The notes under the pieces were generated by a model. The model had not been told where the DNA came from and made no database searches. It saw nothing but the letters and a program-made list of their open reading frames with translations. The position numbers and the translations under genes are program-made. Shown here piece by piece: positions 8,568-18,170 of a stretch of 64,000 nucleotides of DNA. The DNA comes from Nonlabens antarcticus (GTDB lineage Bacteria > Bacteroidota > Bacteroidia > Flavobacteriales > Flavobacteriaceae). Where the stretch lies: positions 62,001-126,000 of the forward strand of contig NZ_JADFCO010000066.1 of NCBI RefSeq assembly GCF_015356755.1. The letters are read 5' to 3'. Position 1 is the first letter of the stretch, and the number at the start of each line of letters is the position of its first letter.

Positions 8568-10763
8568 TTAATAACAGTCCATTTTCAACTGGTCTTTATG
8601 AACTAGTTCGTCCAGACTTAAATCAGGTTCATCTTTAAGAATTATTTCTAAGGTGTCTAAAACATCATTTTGCATCGCTAATGAACCACAAATCATGATT
8701 ACTGCATTATCCTTTATTTTTTGAAGAACAAAATCTTTTTGCTCTAAAAGACCATTTTGAACATACTGCTTAGTTCCTTCCTGAGAATAGAATTTTTGAA
8801 CCTGGTTTTTTTTGGAATCTTTGGAGATCTGACTGAAAATATCTTCGTAAATCCCTGCAGATTGAGCTCTACGGCCACCCCAGAAAAGATGTATGTCCGT
8901 TTTCTTATTTTCTAATAGCATTCCTAGAAACGGAGCGATACCTGTGCCGTTCGCAATTAATAGGGCAGATGCTGCCTTTTTCGGTAAATGGAAATCGGCG
9001 TTTTTTTGAAGGGCAGCTTTGACCTGAGACCCTTGTTGAAGTTCTGATAAGTAGGAAGAACATTTTCCTAAATCGTGTTTTTTAATGCTTAGCAATATTT
9101 CATTATTCCATCGCGCAACGGAATATTCCCGAACTATATCACTGTCTGGAACTTGGATGGCAAGCAGATCACCTGAAGAAAAAGCTATCCTGCGTTTTGA
9201 TTTTAACCTCAATAAAAAGGTGTCATCAAGATTTAATGGCGATCGCTCTACGACTTCAAAATCTTGATATTTGAGTTTTTTCTTTTTGGCTTTGGGCAAT
9301 TTGACTTTAATATCAATTCCCGTAGTTCTAGACCATTCTCGCGTCCAGTTTTGGAAAGCACTTTGACTAGCATTGTTGATTTTATGAAGCTCTAGGACAG
9401 GCTGAAAACGCTCTTGCTTTTGCAGTGATTGATCCACCTCGATGGCATACTGGCAGTACTCTGGATATTCTAGTGACCCAAATCCCACCACGCTATATTT
9501 AATAGCTTCCATTGATTTTTGGGCAAGAATGGCCGCTTCAAACTTTCTGGCATTTGTAGGTGCTTCTCCATCACCATAGGTGGCCGTGAAAATGATGAGG
9601 TGTTCCGCTTTCGCGAAAGCGGAATAGTCATTCATTTCTGTCATAAAAACAGTCTTTCCAGCAGCTATCAATGCATTGCAAAATCTTGCTGCAAAATCAC
9701 GAGTTGTTCCGGTTTCAGAACCCACTAAAATGACAAATTCTGCCTTATCGCGATCGCTCAAAACTCCCTGCTGGATCACTTTTTTCCTGCGACGTAAAGC
9801 CATTGCAAATCCAGAATACATAAAAAACAAGAGGGAAAGGCTGGTCAATAGCAAGACGATGGACCACAAAATGCTGCCTTGTCCCGTATGCAGTATCATG
9901 CTGAGTCTAAAGGAAACCATCACAAATGGATAAGTTGCGCTGCTTTCAACAATACCACTTTGCGCATTCACGCGTATTTCTTTATCCTGCAATGCCACCT
10001 GATAATACTCTGATGGGTCATCAGAAAACGGAAATTCGACCATTCTAACGTCGTCCAGAAATATCTCTTCAAATGGAGATAGCATTTTAGATTTCCCACT
10101 TTCAGTATTTTCCAACGCCGGATTATTCTGAACATGAACAAGCGAGCTGTCTGGCAATAAATCAAATTTCTCCACCGAAAGAAAAACACCAGTAGCCGCG
10201 ACAATAATTATTGGAATAAAAAACCAGCGACTTAAAATCACATGGTATCGCATGGTAAAACGATCCTTTTGAACTTTGGCGAAAAGTCCTTTCAAGCCAC
10301 CTTGACGCTTGAATAATAGGAAGAATCCAGTCACTGCAATAAGCACCAAAAGAAAAGAAACTAATCCCACAAAAATCCGCCCGATGCTTTTTAAGAATAA
10401 AGACCGGTGCAAGTTTGTAGAGAACTTATAAATTTCAGATCGCTTTTCGACAGCGCCTAATTCTTCTCCAGTTCTAGGATTGACATAAACATCCCGCGTT
10501 TCAAAATCTGCAGTAAGAACGGAAGCCTTTACAAAGCCAGACGGTTCCACTTCCAGCGTGAAAATTTCATCATAATTTTCATCTAGGATTTCAATGGTAG
10601 AAACAAGAGAAACTTCCTCAAGGTTTTCTATTTCATAACCTTTATTTTGATGCTGTATAGGCTCTACGGCAAGAATAATTCCCGTAACGCAAGCAAGGAT
10701 TAGAAATATAGAAGAAACTAAGGCCAGCGCCAGATGGCTGAATCGCCAGATGGAAATCGTCAT
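8568..10763 (-). CDS. PepSY membrane domain fused to flavodoxin and FAD/NAD(P)H reductase
   Basis: This 731-residue fusion has an N-terminal PepSY-associated membrane region (helices near residues 10-33, 135-155, 190-212 and 295-320). A flavodoxin domain starts at FVILVGSETGTT near residue 347, followed by a ferredoxin-reductase-like module with REYSVARW for FAD and LLIANGTGIAPFLGML for the nucleotide. The layout is that of membrane ferric or siderophore reductases and of sulfite reductase flavoproteins; it should pass electrons from NAD(P)H through FAD and FMN to a periplasmic acceptor. A palindrome copy encodes SAFAKA at residues 381-386 in the flavodoxin domain. It is last in a three-gene operon. 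Confidence 0.85.
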   Translation of the reverse strand: MTISIWRFSHLALALVSSIFLILACVTGIILAVEPIQHQNKGYEIENLEEVSLVSTIEILDENYDEIFTLEVEPSGFVKASVLTADFETRDVYVNPRTGEELGAVEKRSEIYKFSTNLHRSLFLKSIGRIFVGLVSFLLVLIAVTGFFLLFKRQGGLKGLFAKVQKDRFTMRYHVILSRWFFIPIIIVAATGVFLSVEKFDLLPDSSLVHVQNNPALENTESGKSKMLSPFEEIFLDDVRMVEFPFSDDPSEYYQVALQDKEIRVNAQSGIVESSATYPFVMVSFRLSMILHTGQGSILWSIVLLLTSLSLLFFMYSGFAMALRRRKKVIQQGVLSDRDKAEFVILVGSETGTTRDFAARFCNALIAAGKTVFMTEMNDYSAFAKAEHLIIFTATYGDGEAPTNARKFEAAILAQKSMEAIKYSVVGFGSLEYPEYCQYAIEVDQSLQKQERFQPVLELHKINNASQSAFQNWTREWSRTTGIDIKVKLPKAKKKKLKYQDFEVVERSPLNLDDTFLLRLKSKRRIAFSSGDLLAIQVPDSDIVREYSVARWNNEILLSIKKHDLGKCSSYLSELQQGSQVKAALQKNADFHLPKKAASALLIANGTGIAPFLGMLLENKKTDIHLFWGGRRAQSAGIYEDIFSQISKDSKKNQVQKFYSQEGTKQYVQNGLLEQKDFVLQKIKDNAVIMICGSLAMQNDVLDTLEIILKDEPDLSLDELVHKDQLKMDCY
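9607..9620. repeat. Dispersed palindrome copy 3 (inside PepSY-flavodoxin reductase gene)
   Basis: Exact GCTTTCGCGAAAGC with symmetric flanks TTCC and GGAA. Read on the minus strand as AFAKA in the flavodoxin domain. Confidence 0.9.
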
Positions 10764-10771
10764 GAAATTTT

Positions 10772-11257
10772 TTATTGTGGCAACATGCGCACGTAGCGTA
10801 TAAAGCCTGTGCCTTCTTTTTTACTTTTAAGATTTGCAGTGGTCAGTTCAAATTCTAGATCTGCAGTATAATATTTTTGATCTTCCACGGAAGTTTCAAA
10901 TCTGATGCTGTAACCCTTATCAATCTTATCTTCAGAGATTTTTAAAAGGCTTACGGTTCGTCCGCCGCCACTAACGGTAGCGCCAGAAATCCCATCGATG
11001 TTTGATTTTTTCTGGCCATAAAAGCTCCACCATTGGCCTATCTCGCTGTACCACTCGCTGTCTTTTCCCTGTACGTAAAGTGTTTCTTCATAATTGCCCT
11101 TAGGATCTAGTAGAGAAACTACAACATAAGCTCCCTCTCCAGAATAGTTAGTCAACTGGATCAGGCATTTTACGTTCTTTTTATCTGCCGTTATAAAACT
11201 ACTCGTAAATAAAAAAATGAGTAATAGGAATGGAAGTGTTTTCAAAAAGTTTTTCAT
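10772..11257 (-). CDS. DUF2271 secreted protein
   Basis: The 161-residue protein has a signal peptide (residues 1-25) and one DUF2271 domain. Recognisable segments are VVVSLLDPKGNYEETLYVQGKD, the WWSFYGQKK stretch, DGISGATVSGGG and YTADLEFELTT. DUF2271 proteins are periplasmic and commonly lie next to PepSY membrane proteins and flavin-linked reductases, as here, 8 bases before the reductase gene. The last base of its upstream neighbour overlaps its first base. The biochemical role is not established; iron or flavin-related electron transfer is an inference from context. Confidence 0.8.
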   Translation of the reverse strand: MKNFLKTLPFLLLIFLFTSSFITADKKNVKCLIQLTNYSGEGAYVVVSLLDPKGNYEETLYVQGKDSEWYSEIGQWWSFYGQKKSNIDGISGATVSGGGRTVSLLKISEDKIDKGYSIRFETSVEDQKYYTADLEFELTTANLKSKKEGTGFIRYVRMLPQ

Positions 11258-12753
11258 TATTTCAAAAATTCTAAAGCAGTCTGCTGTTTATTTAATAATT
11301 CGTTTTCGCCGGCAAGATCATAAGCAGTTTCTTCGAAATCAGTGGTGATAGAAGTATCTGCACCTAAAGAAATAAGGTATTTCATCATTTCGACATTGTC
11401 AGATCGCATAGCTGCGATATGTAACGCAGTCAAACCTTCTTCATTAGTCGCATTTACGGGAACTTTATAACCGGACAGCTCTTTTAAAAGTTCCAAATCG
11501 CTTTCCGCAGCAGCTATATGATATAAGGTATTCTCATTTGCTTGAGTGGCACTCATGTCAACACCTAATGCGACTAGTAAGTCCAGTTTAGCCTTAAAAT
11601 CTTCTGTGTTATTCTTATTGTACGATCGAGCTAGATAATAAGCCGGCGTATTGCCAGCGGCGTCTGATGGTTTAAAGTCTTTACCGGTTTCACTTATTAC
11701 AAAGCTTAGAACATTTGCAGTGTTGCGCTTTGTTGCTAGCATCATAGCAGTTTGTCCATTTTTATTACTCAGGTTGAAATCCTTTACATCTGTAGAAAGT
11801 AACTCTACAATCTCTAAATTGTTACGATACGCCGCGTTTAAAAACGGAGTATTTCCTTCAGCATCTTTTTGATTTACATCTGCACCTTCTCGCAAAAAGA
11901 AATTGAAGATTTCTACATCTGTATTTGAATAGGCAAGTGCATGTAACGGAGTATATCCGTCTTTAGTGATTACATTAGGATTCAAACCCGATTGCTTTAA
12001 AAATTGATATATTTCTATGGTGTTGCTATGGCCGCGAGCTCCTTGAGCTGCAAATATGAACGCATTGCCACCGTTCATATTGGCAGATTTATAATCTACG
12101 CCAGCAGCTATCAATTCCTTTAAGAAAGAAATATTTCCTTTCTTAGCAGCGTAGGAAAAAATGCCGTTACCATCTTTGTCATTACTGTTGATATCAATAC
12201 CGTTGTCCGTGAAAAACGCCGTTTCTCTAAAAGAGCTCATGGAAGGTGCGGCAAGAAGAAGTGTATTTGCACCTTCATCATTTTTCTCGTCAGCTAGTTT
12301 AATTCCCTGTTTCATAAACAGATTGTAAAGCTCTGGATCCATATTACCGCCGTTAGCGGCATAAGTTAATGGTGTATTACCGTGACTTTCCAAAGCTGTT
12401 AATGACGATCCTTTATTTAGCAACGTTTTGACAATTTCCAGATTGCCAGTGTATGCTGCCCAGTGTAAATAAATACGACTGTCGTGCGTTTTTTTGTCGA
12501 TACCATTACCGTCAAGAGTTAATAAATATTTGATTACATCATCACTGGCATTTCCAAGGATAGCATAAGTTGTGGCGTCATACCCGTTTGAATTCATGGC
12601 GATAGCATCATTACCGGCAGTATTTTTTTCTTTTACTATGGTTAAGTCTGGATTAGACTTCCAGAAATCACGGTCCAGAAAAACGTTGTCTTGGGCAAAT
12701 GCACTACCTGTAAACATTAGTGCAATTAATAGGGAATAGAAAATACGATTCAT
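11257..12753 (-). CDS. Periplasmic or secreted ankyrin-repeat protein
   Basis: The 498-residue protein starts with a signal peptide cleaved after AFAQ (near residue 20). The rest is about a dozen ankyrin repeats, seen as repeated patterns such as HGNTPLTYAANGG, DGYTPLHALAYSN, AEGNTPFLNAAYRNN and EGLTALHIAAMRSD. Such repeats form a binding solenoid rather than an enzyme. It is the first gene of an operon with the DUF2271 protein and the PepSY-flavodoxin reductase, so a scaffold or partner role in that electron-transfer or metal-handling unit is likely but unproven. Its promoter element is at 12814-12821. Confidence 0.88.
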   Translation of the reverse strand: MNRIFYSLLIALMFTGSAFAQDNVFLDRDFWKSNPDLTIVKEKNTAGNDAIAMNSNGYDATTYAILGNASDDVIKYLLTLDGNGIDKKTHDSRIYLHWAAYTGNLEIVKTLLNKGSSLTALESHGNTPLTYAANGGNMDPELYNLFMKQGIKLADEKNDEGANTLLLAAPSMSSFRETAFFTDNGIDINSNDKDGNGIFSYAAKKGNISFLKELIAAGVDYKSANMNGGNAFIFAAQGARGHSNTIEIYQFLKQSGLNPNVITKDGYTPLHALAYSNTDVEIFNFFLREGADVNQKDAEGNTPFLNAAYRNNLEIVELLSTDVKDFNLSNKNGQTAMMLATKRNTANVLSFVISETGKDFKPSDAAGNTPAYYLARSYNKNNTEDFKAKLDLLVALGVDMSATQANENTLYHIAAAESDLELLKELSGYKVPVNATNEEGLTALHIAAMRSDNVEMMKYLISLGADTSITTDFEETAYDLAGENELLNKQQTALEFLK

Positions 12754-12813
12754 AGTTTTGCTTTTTTAGCAATTCATAAATGAGCGATATAAGTTAGTTC
12801 CTAAATGAGATTG

Positions 12814-12821
12814 CAAAAATA
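12814..12821 (-). promoter_or_regulatory. Promoter -7 element of the ankyrin/DUF2271/reductase operon
   Basis: The minus strand reads TATTTTTG, a match to TAnnTTTG, about 60 bases upstream of the ankyrin gene start. A second near match (TATCTTTA) lies a little further upstream. Confidence 0.45.
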
Positions 12822-12900
12822 AGGGTTTTATTTAGACTGAATAAAGATAGAGCGTGTTCTTTAGTTCAAATTGTGCTTTTTTAAATATAATTTAAGATAC

Positions 12901-12926
12901 TATTCCGCTTTCGCGAAAGCGGAATA
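12901..12926. repeat. Dispersed palindrome copy 4 (intergenic, 26-base perfect palindrome)
   Basis: The exact core at 12907-12920 is flanked by TATTCC and GGAATA, so all 26 bases are a perfect inverted repeat with no loop. It lies 148 bases upstream of the ankyrin gene. There is no adjacent T-run, so it is not a normal terminator. Confidence 0.92.
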
Positions 12927-13070
12927 ACATTCATACTTTTTTCTAGATACTATCATTTTGACTCTCACGTCTTTTAGATCAAAGTAATAACAAATTGAAA
13001 CTTGATTTCAAAAAAGCTCCGTCTCAGGAGATACGTTGCCGAACACTTAAATAATAAGAATCAAACCTTT

Positions 13071-16000
13071 TTATTTTACTTCCAATGTCGAATAACCATG
13101 GCTGTCGCGCCTTAACACGACTTGAGTTTGAATCCGTTCTTTTAAAGACTCTACATGCGAAATAACACCGATAGTTTTACCCGATTCCGTTTGTAATTTT
13201 TCTAACGTATCCATCGTTTGATCTAAAGTTTCTGGATCCAGCGTCCCAAACCCTTCATCAATAAACATGCTCTCAATCCGCACTTTTTTTGAAGCTAAAT
13301 CTGATAGGGCGAGTGCCAGCGCTAGACTCATGACAAAAGTTTCCCCTCCAGAAAGCGTTTTAACAGACCTGCGTTGACCGCCCATATGATCATCAATGGC
13401 GATCAGACTGTCATCTTCATCTGGCATAGATTTATCAATGGTGTATCGATCGCTCAATTGCTCCATGCGTTTGTTGGCAAATAGCAGCAACCTCGATAAG
13501 GTCAGGTCTTGCGCAAAATCATTAAACTTATTTCCCGTGGAGTCGCCTATGAGTTCGTTGAGTACTCGCCATCTTTTTACATGGGCAGAATGCTTTTCAA
13601 TCTTTTCTTTTAAGTCCTCAATTCGCTTTAAACTCTCTAGCTGATTCTTTGTCTTTCTTTCACTATTATTAACCAACAGATCTAATTGCTCTAACCTGCT
13701 TGAAATAACGACTAGTTTTTCCTCAATACTTTCTAAAGATTCTTCAGGATTTTTCTCTAGTAGTTTTTCCAACTGGGCAGCTAGGGTTTGCAGTGTAGAT
13801 TTTTGTGATTCAATGCCAGTATTTAATCTTCCACGCTCTTTATTTAGGTTGAGATAGATGTTATCAGGCAACCTTGCTAGCGCGGCATCTTCAATAGATT
13901 TAAATTCTAAGGAAATAAGAGCTGCGTTCAAATCATTTGTAAGATTTGATAACTGCTTCTGGGAATCGTCTAGTTCGACATTCTGGGTGTTTTCTGCTCT
14001 TTTGATACTACTTTCTTGAGATTGTAGTTTACTCCAGTTGGTTTTAATGCTATTGACATCTCTATTAAGATTGTCGCCTTTGTAAATTTTCTCAAGCTCT
14101 GTTGTGATTTTATTTCCGTCAATAATTGTTGCTTGCATGTGGGGAACAAGCTTTTCTGCGGCCACTAGAGCGTTCAATCGGGCTTGTATATCTATATAGA
14201 GTTTCAAGGCAACCAGTTTTTCTTTAGAAATTACAGCTTGTTTTTCTAACTCCTCAGAATCCATGGGCAAGCCTTCATAATCAGATGTAAAAAGGAACTT
14301 TATTTTCTCGAACTCATTATCAATTTTTGATTTTTTCTCATTTAGTTCAATTAAGGATTCATTGACGGATTTGGATTCGGCACTTGTTTGGGTAATCGCA
14401 GTTTCTAATGTGCGTAAAGCTCTTTTATTATCATTTATTTTACTTTCCATCTCATCATCGCTGGATTGTAAATCTTTTGCATAAGGATGATGAACAGATC
14501 CACATAATGGGCATGGATGCTGCTCAACTAATTTATTTCTTAAATCTTCCAGACTAGCAGATAACAGGTGGTTTTCTTGTTGCAGTTGAAGAACTTTTTC
14601 ATCTTTTGATTCTAGTAGATGCTTGTCACTAAGAATTTTTAAATGCTCAGGAAATGATTTTTGTTTATCGGTAGCGATTTTGATTTTTTCAAGTAAACTG
14701 GAAGACTCAGTTTTAAGAGGTTCGATGCGATCGTTTAAGCGTATAGCCTTTTGCAGCTGGTCTATTTCTTTTTCTAGGCGTGGTTCATGTTTTTTTAGTT
14801 GGTCTATATCAGAGCTTGGGACAATTGGAATGAGTTCTTCCTTCCTCCGTTTCAAATCTAATTTGAGTGCCGCCAACTTTATTTCTAGTAAGTCAATTGA
14901 TGGGTTCTTATCTAGATCTAAAGGACGGAGTTCTCCATTTAATTGTGCTTTAAGCTCATTATGCTTAGAACGCAGGGCTTCACGCTTTTGGATTAAGTCA
15001 GATACTTTATCTCTAAAAGTTTCTAGGGATTCTGCAGCGTCTTGTTTTTTGATTTCGGCGCCTAAAAACGTTGCAGTTGTTCTTGATAGGTTATTTTCTT
15101 CCTGAACTAGTTGCTCTTTCTCCGTTTTTAATTCTGCGAGTACTTTTGTCTTTTGCGTAATGATTTTCCGCAATTCTTCCCATGTTCTGAGCTTTTCAGA
15201 TATAGTTTGGGTTTTTTCATGAGCATCAAGTTTGCTCCCGTTTTGTTGAAAAAAGTCTGCTTGTTCTTTTAATTGTAGTGTTTGTTTCGCTTTCGCGAAA
15301 GCGATTTCTTCATTCTTCCCGGTAATCTCTTTTAAAACAGTTTGATCAGCTTTAAGTTTTTCCAGTTCTTTTAAAGTAGCCTCTTTTTCTACTTTCAGTT
15401 TTTTAAGATCTTTTTGGATCTGTTCAAAAATCTCATCCTCAATTAGATTATTCTTTTCGTAATTGATGTTTGTTTCCTCGCTTTTGATGAGTTCACTTGC
15501 CTGCTTGTTTTTTTCGAAAGCACGAGCACCTAACTGCCGGTAGATTCCAGTACCCGTTATTTTTTCCAGCAACTCGCTGCGTTCTTTTTTAGGAACTTTG
15601 AGGAATTGAGCAAATTCGCCTTGAGCGAGCACCACACTTTTTATAAACTGCTCATAATTTAAACCTATAAATGCTTCGTTTTTTGCAGGAACTTCCGACT
15701 TTTTGAGCGGCAGTTCTTTTCCGGAAACTACGTTTTTCAACTGCATTTCATAATCCCGCAAACTTCCTGTTCTAGCTGTCGAGATACTCCAGGTGGATTG
15801 AAAAATCCCTTTGGTACAAGAATAAGTGATACTTGCATAAGCATCCTGCTGATTCTTAGTCAGAACAGCGCCCGTATCATTAATAGTATTTTTTGTAATA
15901 CGCCCCAATCGTGGAACTATAGTAAACAGGGCTAAAGAAATTACATCTAGAATGGTGCTTTTTCCGCTTCCAGTGGGACCCGTAATCGCAAATAGCGAAT

Positions 16001-16088
16001 TATCCTTGAGTGGTGCAGTCTCAAAATCAATATGGTGCTCACCACGAAGCGAATTGATATTCTTAAGAGAAATTTTTAAAATCTTCAT
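13071..16088 (-). CDS. sbcC: Nuclease subunit SbcC (Rad50-like SMC ATPase)
   Basis: The 1005-residue protein is the ATPase arm of the SbcCD (Mre11-Rad50) complex that opens and trims DNA ends, hairpins and palindromes. It has Walker A GPTGSGKST at 37-45, long coiled coils on both sides of a zinc hook CPLCG at 526-530, the signature LSGGETF near residue 910 and Walker B MFIDEGFGTLD after it. sbcD lies 9 bases upstream on the same strand. A palindrome copy encodes IAFAKAKQT at about residues 261-269 in the coiled coil. Confidence 0.95.
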   Translation of the reverse strand: MKILKISLKNINSLRGEHHIDFETAPLKDNSLFAITGPTGSGKSTILDVISLALFTIVPRLGRITKNTINDTGAVLTKNQQDAYASITYSCTKGIFQSTWSISTARTGSLRDYEMQLKNVVSGKELPLKKSEVPAKNEAFIGLNYEQFIKSVVLAQGEFAQFLKVPKKERSELLEKITGTGIYRQLGARAFEKNKQASELIKSEETNINYEKNNLIEDEIFEQIQKDLKKLKVEKEATLKELEKLKADQTVLKEITGKNEEIAFAKAKQTLQLKEQADFFQQNGSKLDAHEKTQTISEKLRTWEELRKIITQKTKVLAELKTEKEQLVQEENNLSRTTATFLGAEIKKQDAAESLETFRDKVSDLIQKREALRSKHNELKAQLNGELRPLDLDKNPSIDLLEIKLAALKLDLKRRKEELIPIVPSSDIDQLKKHEPRLEKEIDQLQKAIRLNDRIEPLKTESSSLLEKIKIATDKQKSFPEHLKILSDKHLLESKDEKVLQLQQENHLLSASLEDLRNKLVEQHPCPLCGSVHHPYAKDLQSSDDEMESKINDNKRALRTLETAITQTSAESKSVNESLIELNEKKSKIDNEFEKIKFLFTSDYEGLPMDSEELEKQAVISKEKLVALKLYIDIQARLNALVAAEKLVPHMQATIIDGNKITTELEKIYKGDNLNRDVNSIKTNWSKLQSQESSIKRAENTQNVELDDSQKQLSNLTNDLNAALISLEFKSIEDAALARLPDNIYLNLNKERGRLNTGIESQKSTLQTLAAQLEKLLEKNPEESLESIEEKLVVISSRLEQLDLLVNNSERKTKNQLESLKRIEDLKEKIEKHSAHVKRWRVLNELIGDSTGNKFNDFAQDLTLSRLLLFANKRMEQLSDRYTIDKSMPDEDDSLIAIDDHMGGQRRSVKTLSGGETFVMSLALALALSDLASKKVRIESMFIDEGFGTLDPETLDQTMDTLEKLQTESGKTIGVISHVESLKERIQTQVVLRRDSHGYSTLEVK
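15289..15302. repeat. Dispersed palindrome copy 5 (inside sbcC)
   Basis: Exact GCTTTCGCGAAAGC; read on the minus strand as AFAKA in the ascending coiled coil of SbcC. Confidence 0.9.
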
Positions 16089-16097
16089 GTGCTCTGT

Positions 16098-17306
16098 TTA
16101 ATTTCCCTGATTGACTTCTTCTAAAATTTCTTGAAAAGAACTGATGATTTCATTCTTCATTTCTGGTTCAAAAGTGGATTTTTCCAGAAGTTTTAGAAAA
16201 ACATCTTGTGGTGAAAGGTTTTCCAGCTCCTGTTCTACTTGATAGAAATCTGTCATGGCAGGAGCTTTTTCACTGAAACTTATTTTTTGTTTTACGATCT
16301 CATAACCAGAACACTCAAATTGTGAAACCAGCTGATCGAGCTCATATATTAGATTAGCATCGTGCTGAACGGATTGTAATTCGATTTCTATAAAAGAGTT
16401 TAGACCTGTTTGAACCTCTAGTGATTGTAATTTTTGCTTGATATGTTCCAATTCACCTTTAATACGTATCAGTTTTCTGAAGACGGGAATTTCCACGCTA
16501 GTTACCGCATGATCTTCTAAGTCAAAAATCAGCACTCTTTTTAGATCTTGACTTTCACTGAAAGATAAAGGTAGCGGTGATCCACTATAATAGGTGGGGA
16601 TACTGGTGGTAAGTTGTTGAGGTTTGTGAATGTGTCCTAAAGCAACATAAGAAAAATAATCCCCAAAATTATCTGCTTCAAAACTGGCCAGATTTCCTAT
16701 TTGGATTTCCCGTTCGCTCTCTGATGTGGAAACACCAGCGGCATACAAATGTCCCATTGCGATGGCAGGAATACCTTCATAATGTAATGCACAGAGATCT
16801 GAAGCTTCTTTAAAAACAGCCGTAATTCCTTCTCTAATAGCGATAAGTCTAGAATCATAATCATGAGCATCACCCATGTTGCGCAAATCTGCATCACGAA
16901 TAAACGGAATCGCAGCAACTACAGCTTCCACTTTTCCTAATTCATTTTTAATAGGAATGAGCGTGTCGTTTATTTGTTCTGGAAGCCCGCCTATCACATC
17001 AATATCAAGCTGTTTCAGGATTTCTTTAGGCGCATTCAATACGGAAGGGGAATCATGATTCCCACCGGTTATGATGATTTTACATTTTAAATCTCTTAAA
17101 GCAAGGAGCGTCCGGTAGTATTGAGATCGAGCTTCTGAAGACGGATTGGAAATATCATAAATATCCCCAGAAACTAATATCACTTCTATACGCTCCGTTT
17201 TTACGAGCGAACATAGCCATTCAATGAATAGGTCAAAATCTTGATAGAGATCCTTCTTGTAAAGTTTCTTGCCTATATGCCAGTCTGCAGTGTGAAGTAT
17301 CTTCAT
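16098..17306 (-). CDS. sbcD: Nuclease subunit SbcD (Mre11-like)
   Basis: The 402-residue product has the calcineurin-like phosphoesterase motifs of SbcD/Mre11: HTADWHIGKKL (residues 4-14), VSGDIYDISNPS, ITGGNHDSPS and GHIHKPQ. They bind two Mn ions for 3'-5' exonuclease and endonuclease activity. The C-terminal part is a capping and SbcC-binding region. It is followed by sbcC after 9 bases, so the two subunits are made from one transcript. The length is normal for the family and nothing is missing. Confidence 0.95.
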   Translation of the reverse strand: MKILHTADWHIGKKLYKKDLYQDFDLFIEWLCSLVKTERIEVILVSGDIYDISNPSSEARSQYYRTLLALRDLKCKIIITGGNHDSPSVLNAPKEILKQLDIDVIGGLPEQINDTLIPIKNELGKVEAVVAAIPFIRDADLRNMGDAHDYDSRLIAIREGITAVFKEASDLCALHYEGIPAIAMGHLYAAGVSTSESEREIQIGNLASFEADNFGDYFSYVALGHIHKPQQLTTSIPTYYSGSPLPLSFSESQDLKRVLIFDLEDHAVTSVEIPVFRKLIRIKGELEHIKQKLQSLEVQTGLNSFIEIELQSVQHDANLIYELDQLVSQFECSGYEIVKQKISFSEKAPAMTDFYQVEQELENLSPQDVFLKLLEKSTFEPEMKNEIISSFQEILEEVNQGN

Positions 17307-17499
17307 GAAGTGGTTTTGGAAGGGAATCCGATAAAGATAAAAACCTCGACGGAAAAGATGGATGGCATAAACATATACTTTTCAACGATCGTTATATCAA
17401 TTTACAATACATGATATTCAAATATTCCGCTAAGCATTCAAAATCGTATAACCAATTTCTAGTTGGAGAAGTATATTATTTAGAGGCTTAGAAACTGCA

Positions 17500-18168
17500 T
17501 CAAATCATAAAAGCAAGTCCGGCTCCTGCAAGCATTACTAGCATTTTAGCAAGGTTGAATTGGTGTCCATCGCTGGATTCTAAAATCAAGGTGGTGGAAA
17601 CATGTAATACAATCCCAGCGACCAGTGCTTTTATGGGAAGCATGATGTCTACATTGAAATTTGCATTCTGTGCAATTAGTGATCCTAGTGGAGACATCAC
17701 CGCAAATATCCCAATAACTAAAAGAATCTTGCTCATAGAAGCTTTGTTAGCAATTAGAAACCCGGTAAATATAAAAGCAATAGGAATTTTATGAATAGCT
17801 ACTCCATACGTCATACCACTGGCGTCCTGTAATGGCATTCCCTCTAAAAATGCGTGAATACACAAACTGACAAACAAGGCATAGGGAAAACTTGCGACAT
17901 CTTTACGTACGTGCATGTGTCCATGTTCTGCACCTTTAGAAAAGAACTCAAGGATGATCTGAATAAATACTCCTGCGATCAGATATATTCCATAGGTAGC
18001 ATTCCCAGATTCATATATTTCAGGTAAAAACTCTACCGCGACTGCACTCAATAAAAAAGCTCCTGAAAATGCGAGCAACAATTTCATGCGCAAGTTGGAA
18101 ACCTCCTTAAATAAAAAGGCAGCCAAAGAACCGATGACAACGGCAAGAAATGGTAATAAATAGTTCAT
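17500..18168 (-). CDS. ZIP-family divalent metal transporter
   Basis: The 222-residue protein has about seven or eight membrane helices with the metal-binding pattern of ZIP transporters in the fourth and fifth main helices: IHAFLEGMP and, about 20 residues on, AIHKIPIAF. A histidine-containing loop (GAEHGHMH) lies between helices 3 and 4, as usual. ZIP proteins bring zinc, iron or manganese into the cytoplasm; the exact metal is not predictable here. It starts 2 bases after the stop of the methyltransferase gene, so both are probably in one transcript. Confidence 0.88.
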   Translation of the reverse strand: MNYLLPFLAVVIGSLAAFLFKEVSNLRMKLLLAFSGAFLLSAVAVEFLPEIYESGNATYGIYLIAGVFIQIILEFFSKGAEHGHMHVRKDVASFPYALFVSLCIHAFLEGMPLQDASGMTYGVAIHKIPIAFIFTGFLIANKASMSKILLVIGIFAVMSPLGSLIAQNANFNVDIMLPIKALVAGIVLHVSTTLILESSDGHQFNLAKMLVMLAGAGLAFMI

Positions 18169-18170
18169 GG

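Larger units (their letters stand above)
12754..13070. other. Intergenic region between sbcC and the ankyrin operon
   Basis: This 317-base gap lies upstream of the ankyrin operon and downstream of sbcC. It contains the ankyrin-gene promoter element and the longest palindrome copy in the window (26 bases, 12901-12926). No other gene is visible. Confidence 0.6.

Noticed and set aside
12901-12926. Palindrome copies as rho-independent terminators
   Set aside because: They have no loop and no adjacent T-run, and most copies lie inside genes that continue through them.
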